Below are positions 30,516-40,490 of a DNA stretch of 64,000 nt, one piece after another (position 1 is the first letter of the stretch; each line of letters starts with the position of its first letter). The DNA lies in assembly GCF_905147045.1 (NCBI RefSeq), contig NC_065914.1:6944001-7008000 (forward strand). The letters run 5' to 3'. Under the pieces are notes generated by a model. It saw only the letters and a program-made list of their open reading frames with translations, was not told the origin of the DNA and did not search any database. Made by a program: the position numbers and the translations under genes. Origin of the DNA: Nymphalis io. Taxonomy: Eukaryota; Arthropoda; Insecta; Lepidoptera; Nymphalidae.

Positions 30516-30867
30516 AAATATTATTATAAACAAATTTGGTTTCGTCATTTTATAGCATATAATGAAATTTTAAGTAACCAAACAATTTAATAAATTACAA
30601 TGTATATATAGTATATGCTTAAAATTAAAACGCGGCAAGTACAAAGTGGTTTTAGAAAACGATGACCTTGAATATAAAACAAACTAAAAATTTACTAATC
30701 TTATATAAAATATGGACAAGAATTTTTTAATTAAAGTTAGGTTGACAGATTGGAACCTTAATGCCCATCCTACTTATTTCATATAATAAAGATTGACAAA
30801 TGGACCACCAGATGGCTTACCACTTAAGATCACAACAATAGACATAGGCACGTTGGTTCGGAGAATA
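30516..30867. other. AT-rich stretch
   Basis: GGACCACCAGATGGCTTACC near 30803 is a faint family B trace. Nothing else. Confidence 0.4.
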
Positions 30868-31105
30868 AGGTCGCAGGTTCCAAGGCCATTTCAACCCTCA
30901 GTCCGGGCCTATTAAAAAGCTATTGGACTTTCTCGTCTTCTTCTCAGTCGCGTCTGAGATCTGAGATATTTCATGTCGTATCAAATATACCGTCCCAACG
31001 AATAATCAGAGTAAGAGAATCAAGTGCATTTGTGTTTGCGCACATACTTTTGCCCTATAGCATATGATGTAGATGCCGAGGCCAGAATCAGTCAGAATGA
31101 ATCAT
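30868..31105 (+). mobile_element. SINE family D, diverged copy
   Basis: GGTCGCAGGTTCCAAGGCC head, AAAAGCTATTGGACTTTCTC, CAAGTGCATTTGTGTTTGCGC and GATGCCGAGGCCAGAATCAG. The central CCTCGGAAAGCACG block is lost. Confidence 0.75.
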
Positions 31106-31286
31106 CACGATAAAAAAAATCCTCGAATGCATTGCTAACGCTACTATCGCCGTTGACGTCAGACGTTTTAATATCACTTGGAGCGGACATTTTTGCAATG
31201 ACAGTGTATATCGACGAAAGTGACATTTGAGCCAACTGAACCATATGGTCCTATTCCTAAAATAGATTGAAGTATACAAAAACGTT

Positions 31287-31535
31287 ATAGGTAAAAATGA
31301 GCCACCTGATGGTAAATGGTCATCACCTCCCATGGGTTTTGGTGATATGAGAAATACTAATCATCCCTTGCACCGTAAATGCGCCACTAAACTTGGAAAT
31401 AATTTGTTGTCCCTCGTGCCTTTATTTGCACTGGCTCACTCACCCTTCTAGCACAATAATACTAAGTACTGCTGTTTGGCAGTAGGTTATGTGATAAATG
31501 TGTGTGTATCTAGACGGGCTAGCACCAGCCATAGA
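31287..31535 (-). mobile_element. SINE family B, diverged copy
   Basis: AATGAGCCACCTGATGGTAA, CCCATGGGTTTTGGTGATAT, AATGCGCCACTAAACTTGG, TGCACTGGCTCACTCACCC and TGCTGTTTGGCAGTAGG. Confidence 0.8.
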
Positions 31536-31574
31536 AATAAATTTATCAATTATAAAAGCATTTTCTTATAAACA

Positions 31575-31745
31575 TAAGCGAAATACCACCACTCATCACG
31601 CGATCTTAAACGCCCGACTGACTTGAAATTTGTCACAGTTACACCTACCCCGATGTAGACGCTCACTAAGAACGGAATTTACGCAAATCCTATTCAAAAT
31701 ACATTTTTCTTCTTATCTACCCATGTGAAGCCGGGACGATTAGTA
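31575..31745 (+). repeat. Helitron/Lep1-like dispersed repeat (family J), decayed
   Basis: CCGACTGACTTGAAATTTGTC, GACGCTCACTAAGAACGG and ACCCATGTGAAGCCGGGACGA resemble a widespread lepidopteran repeat that ends in GCGAAGCCGGGGCGGGTCGCTAGT. The class assignment is tentative. Confidence 0.4.
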
Positions 31746-32024
31746 TTGTAAATAATTTTACCACAATAATTGTATTATATTGACTTGCTTTAAAAACTAA
31801 AAATTCATGATAACTGGTTGAGTAATTAAAACGCAAAAATGCTTTTAACGAATAAACTCGCTTGAGTATTTATAATATTAGCCATGATTTTTCGAAACGA
31901 ACTATTAATACGAACTATATATGAAAAATAGGTTACAAGCAGGTTCATATATAAAATTCATAATATATATAGAAAGAAACCCATAAAACAACCTTATTTT
32001 CTCCTATTCTTAAAATTAAACTCT
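31746..32024. other. AT-rich stretch
   Basis: Nothing recognised. Confidence 0.4.
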
Positions 32025-32157
32025 CCAAGATGGCCCAGAGGTCAGAACTCGTGATTCTAAATCGATGATCGCGGATTCAAATCCGGGTAAGTACCACTGA
32101 ATTTTCATGTACTTAATTGGTGTTTATAATTCATCTCGTGAGGAAACCTGCATGTGT
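32025..32157 (+). mobile_element. SINE family A head and partial body, cut by a LINE tail
   Basis: CCAAGATGGCCCAGAGGTCAG, GCGGATTCAAATCCGGG, TTCATCTCGTGAGGAAACC and TGCATGTG, then an abrupt change to a T run. The sequence from 32653 does not resume the SINE. Confidence 0.85.
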
Positions 32158-32652
32158 TTTTTTTATATACCGGGAAGGCAAATGACTCCACTTCACCTTA
32201 TGGTAAGTGGTTGTGGAATCCAAACGCGACGACGGCCAGTACAGTCGGGAAAAATTTTCTGCACTAGCCGCCTTGCCGGCCTTGCCCGCCTTGCCGGCCC
32301 GCAAGATGACTCTTCACGCCTCGTTTGAAGGAACCCAGGTTGTAAGAGGAGGGGAACACGTGTGCTGGTAAAGAATTCCATTTTTTAGTGGTGCGACAAA
32401 GAAAAGAGTTGCCAAATTTCTTGGAATTGGAATTGATGTCACAGTTAAGCAATGACATCGAGAGCTAACACACGTAGACTTGTGAAGGAAAGTGGAAGAA
32501 GGAATGAGGGAGAACAATTCCTCAGAGCACTCACCGTGATACATTCTACAGGAAGTGCTTAACGCTGCTATCTCTCGAAGCAATTGTAAAGGCTCGAGGG
32601 TGTTAGCGTTCTTGACGTCGCCAATAATGCGAATCGTACGTTGTTGTAACAT
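32158..32652 (-). mobile_element. CR1/Zenon-like LINE, 3' copy 3 (pseudogene)
   Basis: The minus-strand tail and stem-loops as in copy 1, then broken reverse transcriptase C-terminal codons (LQQRTIRIIGDVKNANTLEP in one frame, SRCHCLTVTSIP in another). The C-terminal GRQGG-coding region carries extra tandem copies of a CCGCCTTGCCGG-type unit (32264-32300). Several substitutions and indels make it non-coding. Confidence 0.85.
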
Positions 32653-33329
32653 ATGTTAGTTTTTAAACAAAACTTATATTTTACATAACATGTTATCATA
32701 ATATTACAACTATAAATATTTTCTTAAACTATTACATTTTACTACGTACGAAGCATATTTCTACATATATTCTATTTTTATTTCCACATACTTGCAAATA
32801 GAAGTATCTTCTTGAATTAAAATATTTTATTCAAGTAGACGCTAAGGAACCCCTTTTAAATTGTCATTCGAAGTTGAATAAAACGCAAAGCTTACATCGC
32901 TTCGGAATTTCAATGACACTTGACAGAAAGAGATGAAACATCGCTCCTACTCTTTTACTTTTTTACATTAATTAATTATTTATTATTGAACTTTGTAAGT
33001 CATTTATTGTACTGTGGATGTTTCCGGAATCGTCAAATAGACGCTTCCGGAAACACAAGCAATGGCTTGCCTAACGAAAATCGCAGGCTCGATATTTATC
33101 CCTTTGGCTATTGTCGTCCCCACTACATACACATATGTATGTATGTAAAATTCCACCATAACTTTTTAATCCATTTAGATTTGGATGCATGTATTTTGTA
33201 TGTATACACTGAATATATATTTTTAATATGGCAGCGGTATTCTTTTTTTCAAATGTAATTTTTTTTAAAAATATTTTTTAGTTAGCGTTTTGTCAAAACA
33301 ATAGCTTGAGGTAAAAAACTATAGTTATA
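32653..33329. other. AT-rich stretch with a 112-codon frame lacking motifs
   Basis: The plus frame 32920-33258 is not recognised. CCACTACATACACATATGTATG at 33118-33139 is locally palindromic. Not called a gene. Confidence 0.35.
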
Positions 33330-33388
33330 GCCTGTAGATGTTCCAGTGCTGGGCTTAGAGCTTATTCCACCACGCTGCTCTATTACAC
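33330..33388 (-). mobile_element. SINE family A fragment with internal deletion
   Basis: TAGCCTGTAGATGTTCCAGT, GCTGGGCTTAGAGCTTATTCC and ACCACGCTGCTC: the tail joined to the body. Confidence 0.7.
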
Positions 33389-33687
33389 AAACAAATGTGA
33401 CTTATCATCCGACCTAGATACAGAGAATGTTAAATATAAAATTATTTATATATAAACATATATATTTATGTTGATTTAACGGAATCGTAGTAATCCCTAA
33501 ATGTGCGACGATTCCTCTGCACATCCGCATTGCAGGACTACGTAAAATTGTTGATTGCTATGAGAGTTTTATTACACGAAAACTAACGATTTTTAAAGCG
33601 TAGCTTTAGCATGAAACATACCTATTTTAATAAACATAAATCTGACGGGGGAAGTGATTTGAGCGAGTGACCTTAAATTTCATTCCC
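33389..33687. other. AT-rich stretch
   Basis: Nothing recognised. Confidence 0.4.
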
Positions 33688-33822
33688 CTAACGTGTTGTG
33701 TCGCAGAATCGACAACCGTTGAATTAGTCGTGTTCTGGAGTGAAGACCGCGCCTTGACAAAAGTAGCGTAACTCACTCCAAATATGTGGAGTGACGATGT
33801 ACGCAAAGTGGCTGGCCTATTG
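33688..33822 (+). pseudogene. RTE-clade LINE relic, C-terminal fragment
   Basis: TGTCGCAGAATCGACAACCG, TCGTGTTCTGGAGTG, CGCGCCTTGACAAAAGTAGC and GTGGAGTGACGATGTACGC match the coding segment CRRTD-RWSRRVLEW...GRPPA-W-DD-RKVA of the copies at 45.5 and 50.8 kb, with stops. Confidence 0.75.
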
Positions 33823-34282
33823 GTCACGCATTGATAATGTAAGCTGTGATTAATATAGCTTACAGACCCATATGTGTTCCCAGGTGGAAAATTTACCAGT
33901 ATACCTATTCCAAATAAAAAGAACTGCCGTATGCAATCCTCTCACTGAAAAATGTTAATATATATTTTTAGATTTCAGTTTGAGAAGCATTATAATGGTA
34001 ACGTTCGTGTAATGGGAAATTAAGTCAATTTGCAGCGCTGACATAGATTCAATTTCTCTGCACGACCGAATGAGCTTATGTCAGAACAATGTCGATTTGT
34101 GGAACGTGATTTATTCATGACAAAACGGCATAACTTCGAAAGGTTTTGGTGTGTGGATGTACAATACCCATATTATTGTTTTCCTTTAATTTTTTTTTTT
34201 CTATAAATGATTTCTTCTTAGTAAGTGCAGCAGTAACAGTGTTTTATTTATATGATGAGTTGCTGTTAAAGTGATAATAATA
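33823..34282. other. Unassigned AT-rich stretch
   Basis: No gene or repeat family seen. T10 run near 34191. Confidence 0.45.
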
Positions 34283-34535
34283 ATATCCTGGGACATTATT
34301 CACACACGGTCATCTGATCCCAAAATAAGCGGAGCTTGTACTATGGAAATCAGACAACTGATATACTATATATACTAATTTTCTTTTATAAATACATACT
34401 TATATAGATAATTACACCAATACGCAGGACAAACAGACATGATCATGCACACCAACGTCTCTCCTGGGTGGGAATCGAACCCACAACCTTTGGCTTGAAA
34501 GGCAAGTATCTACTAACCCCGCCAACCAGCCCGTC
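34283..34535 (-). mobile_element. SINE family C, full-length copy
   Basis: (AAT)n, then ATCCTGGGACATTATTCACA, ACTTATATAGATAATTACAC, GGGTGGGAATCGAACCCACA and CCCGCCAACCAGCCCG. Confidence 0.9.
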
Positions 34536-35007
34536 ATTGTGCCCGTGATATATATACATTATAATTAGATACTTTGTATATGATACATATTGTGTTCCCA
34601 TATGATATACGAACGAAGTAAGTTAAAAGCTAATAACTTGACATAATTCCAAAAAATTTTAACTCTAGCGTAATAATTAAAGGGATCATTAATTTTAACG
34701 CGCAAAATGTTTTCACGAATTTAATAGCGGCCATTAATCTAATGATATTCACGCTGTTATGGGATGCTATAATGAAAAAGGGTGTACATGTAAATTATAT
34801 TTTATATGTCAAGACTTAATTGGTTTTAGTTGTCACTTCATGCATGTAGGGTTTAGAATTTATCGACAAAGATTATGCTTATCAAAAGTCTAGACAAAAT
34901 CTAAATTCTATATTAGAATAATAAGAAACTTTCTTCAACCCAAACAAACATTGCGGCAGCAGTAAATAAAACAAAAGGAAATTAAATAGTGGCTCAAGCG
35001 CTATATT
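34536..35007. other. AT-rich stretch, nothing recognised
   Basis: No gene, no repeat match. Confidence 0.45.
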
Positions 35008-35302
35008 TTTATTATTGTATGGGAAAGTGGACGAGCTTATGGGCCACCTGATGGTAAGTAGTCACCAACGTCCATAGACATTGGCATTGTAAGAAATGTT
35101 AACCATCGCTTACATCGCCAATCCGCCACCAACCTTAGAAACTAACATGTTACATTCCTTGTGCCTCTAATTACACTGGTACACCCAACCTTCAAATCGG
35201 AACACAACAACAATACCAAGTACTGCTGTTTAGCGATAGAATATCTGATGAGTGGGTGGTACCTACCCAGACAAGCTTGGATAAAGCCCTATCACGAGTA
35301 AA
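35008..35302 (-). mobile_element. SINE family B, full-length copy
   Basis: TTATTATTGTATGGGAAAGTG, GGCCACCTGATGGTAAGTAG, ACATCGCCAATCCGCCACC, GTACTGCTGTTTAGCG and GGTGGTACCTACCCAGAC. Confidence 0.88.
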
Positions 35303-35412
35303 TACAAATAATCTCTTCTATGTAATTTAAATGTAACATACTATAGCATGATTTCACTGACTACTAACGCCATCTATTGTCACGTAACAAAAACCTATAT
35401 TTACATATAATC

Positions 35413-35706
35413 AAACTTTTTATTGAGCTCCTACTGTCGCCGACCATCAGCGCCGATGCGGGCATCGGTGAAGAGGACGACGACGATCTGGAGACACGGT
35501 AGGACGACATCACCCTCAAAAAAGGAAAATCGTAAGGACTTATAGCCACCGGATCATAACGACCCTGGCCCTCTGGGCCAAAATAAACTGACACGACGGT
35601 TGGACCGTCGGGGAGAACCAGCCCGGGTAGGGGGGGCAACCCCGAGGCCCGTACCCAGACTGGCTTAGGCCAGCCAGGAGGACCATTGATTGAAACTTTT
35701 TATTGA
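35413..35706. mobile_element. GC-rich 266-bp insertion with 14-bp target duplications, class unknown
   Basis: AAACTTTTTATTGA is at 35413-35426 and again at 35693-35706. The insert (35427-35692) is GC-rich in AT-rich surroundings and has CAGACTGGCTTAGGCCAGCC near its right end. A minus-strand frame gives a proline/glycine-rich then serine-rich peptide (FGPEGQGRYDPVAISPYDFP). It could be the 3' or 5' end of a GC-rich LINE, for example R1-clade. I cannot assign it. Confidence 0.7.
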
Positions 35707-35814
35707 TTATATAATATAACCACCTTGACTTGTATTTTAATATTACTCAGTCATTTCAGCTATAATATACTTTTTTGCTATTTGCTATTTAGCTTTAATT
35801 AAATTTATAATATA

Positions 35815-35945
35815 AAGCTCTTCTAAAAGAGATCTCTTGGTGGGATAAGTCCTCCTTTGTATATTCCTTTTTGTTTTCGTTAAGTTAATTGGGTAAATTT
35901 TTATCTTGTAATGTTTGTATGCAATAAATATACAACAACAATGAT
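35815..35945 (+). mobile_element. 3' end of an unidentified retroposon
   Basis: AGAGATCTCTTGGTGGGATA, AGTCCTCCTTTGTATATTCC and GTATGCAATAAATATACAAC, ending in CAACAACAATG. An AATAAA signal and a CAA-repeat end indicate a LINE-type 3' terminus. No coding part. Confidence 0.45.
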
Positions 35946-35997
35946 CTTTTAAGTAGTTGCATCAGATGTTAGTCGATGCCGATAGTACAGCCATGTA

Positions 35998-36085
35998 TTT
36001 ATACATGTATATATACATATACATGTATATAATATTATGTATATACATGTATGTAGTATATGCATGTATATAATATTATGTAAAT
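35998..36085. repeat. AT-rich quasi-palindromic tandem repeat
   Basis: TACATGTATATA units recur (35998, 36020, 36045, 36060) with TAATATTATGTA twice. Alternating purine-pyrimidine runs make cruciform folding possible. Confidence 0.6.
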
Positions 36086-36185
36086 AAAAAGTACTTTACT
36101 TACACAAAACATAAAATTCTGTGTATTAACATTTTTACCCATAAAAAGGGATTAGGTGCTCATTTCATCTCTTTTTAGTGTAGCA

Positions 36186-36420
36186 GAAATTTTTTATAGG
36201 CAGGCGGACGGACATTCCTGGTGGTAAGCGCTTACCACTTTCCACATTAGCAATTTATATAACAAATGCGCCACTTTATTAACTAAGATGTTATGTCCCT
36301 TGTGCCTGCTACACTGGTTCACTCAGCTTACAAACCGGAATACAAGAATACTTAGTACCTATTTATCTGATGAGTGTACGGCACCTACCCAGATGAGCTG
36401 GTTCAAAGTCCTACCGTGGA
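36186..36420 (-). mobile_element. SINE family B, diverged copy
   Basis: TTTATAGGCAGGCGGACGGAC, CCTGGTGGTAAGCGCTTACC, AAGATGTTATGTCCCTTGTG and CACCTACCCAGATGAGCTGG. Internal deletions remove the TGTTTTGCGGTAGA block. Confidence 0.78.
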
Positions 36421-36614
36421 GTAAAATATGATTTCAAAAATTAACCTTTAAATTATAGTTCATAATTAATTCAAACGTAGCCTGTTAAATAATTTACATA
36501 TACATATTTCGACCTTTTTAATGTATTCTACACGACGACCTTATTTAAGGGATGGTCTTTAAATGAAGGGATACCTCTTAATCTTATTAAAAATCATACC
36601 TTTGTTGTTTAATT

Positions 36615-36705
36615 GGTAAAAAGAGTACCTACTAGGTCCCTTGGTGGTTCACCGTGATAGTCTACATTCTGAACCGGTAGCTTTATGATGAATCAAAATC
36701 TATTG
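36615..36705 (+). repeat. Dispersed repeat family F, copy 1
   Basis: TACCTACTAGGTCCCTTGG, GTCTACATTCTGAACCGGT and AGCTTTATGATGAATC share order with 39110-39225 and, reversed, with 48255-48330 (TCTACATT--GACCGGTGGT--CTTT). Confidence 0.45.
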
Positions 36706-36840
36706 CTTAGAATTTAGTAGTTCGATGGATCTGTATTTTTTTTTTCTATTTTATAATCTAAAATTTTGGAATATAATTTCAGTTTGTCTTCTCCGTGTTG
36801 TGACTTAGTTGTAATCTTTATGGTACAGCTAATTGATCTT

Positions 36841-36857
36841 TGTGGGATTCTGAACTT
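36841..36857. repeat. Target-site duplication, left copy, of R1-clade LINE
   Basis: TGTGGGATTCTGAACTT here and again at 37799-37815, exact over 17 bp. Confidence 0.88.
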
Positions 36858-37798
36858 TTATTTTATCGTTTATAGGGCAAATCCTCTTGGATACCTCCGT
36901 ATTGGATGATACATGGAGGGTTATGTCAGACTCTTACCGACTAAAACGAAGTTGCGGGTACGCTAGCGCATTCTTCCGCGCCTCCAACTGTGACCGTTAT
37001 TGTGTCGAACCCTTCGACGTTAAACACACCAGTTGGGATATGCCGGTTATGCTCACATATTTCTCGACCTGGAGGACCCTATACTTTAGGCAGTGAACTC
37101 CGCCTTTTCATTGCCCGGAAGTACTCTTCATGGAGGTAGTTAGTTGGCGTTGCGACGTTGCTGTACCCTATTCTCCTACGGCGTATCGGGTCTGCGAGTG
37201 CATCTTTCTCCCTTTCTCTCTCCACCGCCTCCTTTTGCTTCATGACACAATCTTAAAAGGTTATCATCGCCTTCCAGGACTTTTCGCCGTCTAACATGTA
37301 CTTTACCATAGCTGGTAGCGATAAGTCTTCTCCCACAGCTGAAACCAAGTGCCGTCTCGATTCCTCCTATGCCGGGCACACTTGTAGAGTATGTGTCGCT
37401 GTGTTCTCATGCGCTTCGCAAACTTGGCAAATTGCGGTTGGTTCCCTCCCAGCGATTTTCCACTGATATCTCCTGAAACATCCGTGCCCCGAGGGAATGA
37501 GCACTAAATGAAAGTCAGTGGGGAACGTTACTTTTGTCGAATTTCCTCTATTGTAGTGTGGCCTGCAGTGGGCTTCGCTAGTCTCTCTTCCCACTTTCGA
37601 ATAAGCATCGAAAGTTTATTGATCCTCTATTCCTTTTCCTCTACTGTGGTGTAAAAACATTACTTCTACGGCGTTCAGACCGTCAGAAATATGTCTCGGC
37701 TGTAACTTCTGCCTCCAAATCCCAAGGTCATCCAGCAAGAACGCATACTGCCTCAAAGGATATTGTTCGGTATCCTCTGATGGTTCTCGTAGCCATAA
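36858..37798 (-). mobile_element. R1-clade LINE, 5'-truncated, decayed
   Basis: Bracketed by exact 17-bp duplications. In minus orientation the truncated 5' end is at 37798 and the 3' end (AATAAAAG-like) is at 36858. GC-rich relative to its surroundings. R1-clade members are often sequence-specific. This target, TGTGGGATTCTGAACTT, is not one I recognise from rDNA or telomeric repeats. Confidence 0.88.
37176..37798 (-). pseudogene. R1-clade LINE ORF2, C-terminal part
   Basis: The minus frame from 37795 reads MATRTIRGYRTISFEAVCVL, AG, stop, then PWDLEAEVTAETY, matching the end of the reverse transcriptase region. Another frame (37594 to 37367) has FHLVLIPSGHGCFRRYQWKI, AGREPTAICQVCEAHENTAT, then HTLQVCPA: the GHGCF...GREP and C-x2-C-x7-H-x4-C zinc knuckle typical of R1 ORF2 ends. 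Downstream AVGEDLSLPAMVKYMLDG, EKSWKAMITF and KQKEAVERERE occur in a further frame. The order is right for R1, but stops and frameshifts make it non-functional. The endonuclease and most of the reverse transcriptase are missing through 5' truncation. Confidence 0.85.
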
Positions 37799-38159
37799 TG
37801 TGGGATTCTGAACTTAGCCTGATCTGGATGGTATTCGGCAACCTGTCCATGATGGGATCCTCTTTATTATGGGTTTCAATTGTATATCTATATCAGTTGT
37901 CATGTATTTCAACTGCATTATCTAAATGGTACAAAATATTACCTACGGTATAAATTTTCGAATTTCTGGTTTAATTGCTGGTTATTATTGGAAAACAGTT
38001 TTAGTTTAATTTAATGTATAATGCTTTATCAAATTAATTGTTTCCGCTCTCTGTTACTGTACCAAATAAATTAAGATATTGTCCAGAATCTTCTTTGGTA
38101 GTTTTTTGTGCCTTATTTACCAGTTTCCACACGTCATTACTGTCCTCGTTGTAATATAC
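37799..38159. other. Right target duplication (37799-37815) and AT-rich flank
   Basis: After the 17-bp duplication, nothing is recognised. Confidence 0.5.
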
Positions 38160-38440
38160 GCAGTTCTTCGTGTGAAAGAATATTTTGATGTCTGTCGAGT
38201 TTCTGAATAGCAGCCTGGAGTCTAAATGTTCCTGCCTCAGAAAATACGTAATGCCAACCTGCACCTGAACTCTTTCCGATCGTGTCTGATACCCCATCCC
38301 ATCAGACTATGAGAGAGAGGAAATAGAGAGGACACTTGTTTTGGTCACATACCTGTGCTTTTAAATTATCCTGTGCACTTAACCAGTCTCCTTTTAAAAT
38401 GGCCACCATAGCCGAAATTGTCTAGGTGAACTTCATCACC
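38160..38440 (+). mobile_element. SINE family D, diverged copy
   Basis: CTGAATAGCAGCCTGGAGTC, TGCCTCAGAAAATACGTAAT, CACCTGAACTCTTTCCGATC, CTGATACCCCATCCCATCAG and TGGCCACCATAGCCGAAAT. The tRNA-like head is damaged. Confidence 0.8.
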
Positions 38441-38640
38441 ACCCACTTAATTTTTATTGCCAATTATTTATTATTAAAAAATAACAGATAAATCTTAAAA
38501 AACCATAATTTGTAATTCAAACCCGATTTAATATTAAACGAACTATCGGTAGCACGCTTGTAAATACTTAATTTAATCACCTCATTAAATTATCGTGCTT
38601 AAATATATAATTTAATTAATTGTAAGTAAGCTTTTAATCG

Positions 38641-38735
38641 GTTAAAGACGGCTCAGTGGTTAGAACACGTAAATCGCTGACCCGGGTTAAAATCTAGACA
38701 AGCACCACTGCTACTTATCTCAATTTATAATACGT
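38641..38735 (+). mobile_element. SINE family A head, degraded
   Basis: AAGACGGCTCAGTGGTTAG, AACACGTAAATCGCTGACC and AGACAAGCACCACTGC. Confidence 0.65.
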
Positions 38736-38814
38736 AATTTCATTCCAATTATTATTATTAATAAATAAAATTCGATCTGATCAACATTATGTGAGTAGTT
38801 TCTGAATTATTATT

Positions 38815-38895
38815 GTGAAAACCAACGCACAAAGTGAGCCAGTATTATTACAGACATATACACATAGAACCTATGGTTGGTGGAGTTTTTACCAC
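38815..38895 (+). mobile_element. SINE family B, internal fragment
   Basis: CACAAAGTGAGCCAGTATTA, TTACAGACATATACACATAG, and CCTATGGTTGGTGGAG. Only the middle survives. Confidence 0.5.
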
Positions 38896-39109
38896 CAGGC
38901 TTGCGTCTCCGTAAAGTCAATTAATCCTTCCAAGGGCCAATTGTTCGATTTTAAAATGAAATTCCTCAAATATTTGCATTGCTAGTAAATAAATTTTGAT
39001 CATATACGAAGAAAACTTTGATTAATAAAGCGTATCACTCGATAAAAGATTATATAGATGATAAAAATGTATGGAGTTTATAGTATATAGTATTTAATTA
39101 TCCAAGTGG

Positions 39110-39225
39110 TTGATAAAGTGTTGCTATTGAGTTTCTCGTCCGTTCTTCTCGGTAGAATCTACATTAAGGACCGGTGGTTGCTTTAAATTTAATCTAATCT
39201 TGTAAAATGACAAGAGCTTCGATAA
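39110..39225 (+). repeat. Dispersed repeat family F, copy 2
   Basis: TGAGTTTCTCGTCCGTTCTTC, TCGGTAGAATCTACATTAAGG, ACCGGTGGTTGCTTTAAATT and TCTTGTAAAATGACAAGAGC. This resembles a common lepidopteran element in which an accggtggtagctttac block is followed by tgtaaaatgacgattcaaaag. Probably the 3' end of a retroposon. Confidence 0.5.
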
Positions 39226-39239
39226 AGTATATTTATTTA

Positions 39240-39490
39240 ATATCCTGGGACATTATTTACACACGGCCATCTGATCCCAAACTAAGGAGAGCTTGAACTA
39301 TGGAAACCGGACAACTGATATACTACATATACTACTTTTCTTTTGTAAATACATACTTATTTAGATAATTATACCCAGACTCAGCACAAACAGACATGTT
39401 CATGCACACAAATGTCTGTCCTGGGTGGGAACCCGCAACATTCGGTGTGAAAAGCAAGTATCTACCAATGACGCCAACCAGCTCATACTT
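39240..39490 (-). mobile_element. SINE family C, nearly full-length copy
   Basis: ATATCCTGGGACATTATTTAC, GGCCATCTGATCCCAAAC, CAAACAGACATGTTCATGC and GGGTGGGAACCCGC. A short deletion removes part of the B-box. Confidence 0.87.
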
Positions 39491-39792
39491 TTACTTATGT
39501 GATATATAACGTGTATTACATATGTGTAACGTCTGTGTATGTACGTAACACACTTACAATATTAAAAACGCTATGTTTATAGAGAGCTTGTGTGTGTATT
39601 AATTTTTTTTTTATTTATTAAATATGTTTGATGTGTAGTAATAATGTTTGATGAGTGCTAGGAATAAAAGTAAATATTGATATTCTGTTAGAATATATTG
39701 GCGCACTTTATAATTAATAAGATAATTAGGAATAGAATTTTTATATATTATAAAAATGACTGTAGTTAGTTTCGAAAATAATTAAAATAAAA

Positions 39793-39850
39793 AAAAATAG
39801 AATAGAATATGCTTTATTGTACACCAAAAGAGTTACAGAAACATGCAGTT
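39793..39850 (-). mobile_element. 3' end of an unidentified LINE
   Basis: AATAGAATAGAATATGCTTT, then ATTGTACACC. In lepidopteran genomes this AATAGAATA...CTTTATTG-ACACC series ends a retroposon in minus orientation. No coding part is visible. Confidence 0.4.
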
Positions 39851-39859
39851 ATAATGATA

Positions 39860-39995
39860 ATAATATTTATTTTATTTTATTTATATTTGGGAAACATACA
39901 GTGTGTTATTACATAGAATTAAGGAATTATTACTAAATCATAAACCAATAAAGTTTCCACTTAAAAATAGTACAAATGTTAGAGTATGCGTGTAA
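39860..39995 (-). repeat. Dispersed repeat family G, copy 1
   Basis: The reverse complement closely matches 55430-55585: TTTGGGAAACATACAGTGTG, TTATTACATAGAATTAAGG and CTAAATCATAAACCAATAAAG. The AAATAAAATAAA end suggests a LINE 3' untranslated region. Confidence 0.75.
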
Positions 39996-40097
39996 AAAAG
40001 ACAACAGAAAGAGACAAAAATACAATGCAATCTACGAGTACAATCAAATCGACTAATTACAAAGTTAAAAAAAAAAAATCAAGAAGTTAAATTACAA

Positions 40098-40290
40098 TAA
40101 TAATATCCCGGGACATTATTCACACACGGCCATCTGATCCTAGTTTGGGATCAGATGGACCAGAGCTTGTACTTTGGAAACCAGACAACTGATATACTAC
40201 GTATACTGCTTTTCTTTTGTAAATACATACTTATATAGATAATTACACCCAGACTCAGGACAAACAGACATGTTCATGTACACAAATGTC
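40098..40290 (-). mobile_element. SINE family C, truncated and with a local inversion
   Basis: ATATCCCGGGACATTATTCAC through CAAACAGACATGTTCATG, then lost at CACAAATGTC. CATCTGATCC-TAGTTTGGGATCAGATG at 40131-40157 is an inverted duplication that replaces the usual single block. Confidence 0.85.
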
Positions 40291-40363
40291 AAATAAACAC
40301 AAACACAAAAAGACATACATACCTAGCAAGTGTTATCGGCCAGTCTCGTTTATTCTAACGCAT

Positions 40364-40490
40364 CACTGATGGTAGGGCTTTGTGCAAGCCCGCCTGGGTA
40401 GGTACCACCCACTCGTCAGATAATCTATCGCAAAACAGTAATTGGTATTGTTGTGTTTCGGTTTGAAGGGTGAGTGAGCCAGTGTAATTA
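40364..40490 (+). mobile_element. SINE family B, 5' part only
   Basis: ACTGATGGTAGGGCTTTGTGC to GAGTGAGCCAGTGTAATTA, then unrelated AT-rich sequence. Lacking the 3' end is unusual for a retroposon, so later deletion or recombination is likely. Confidence 0.85.

Noticed and set aside
32920..33258. 112-codon frame
   Set aside because: No recognisable motif, and composition follows the AT-rich background.
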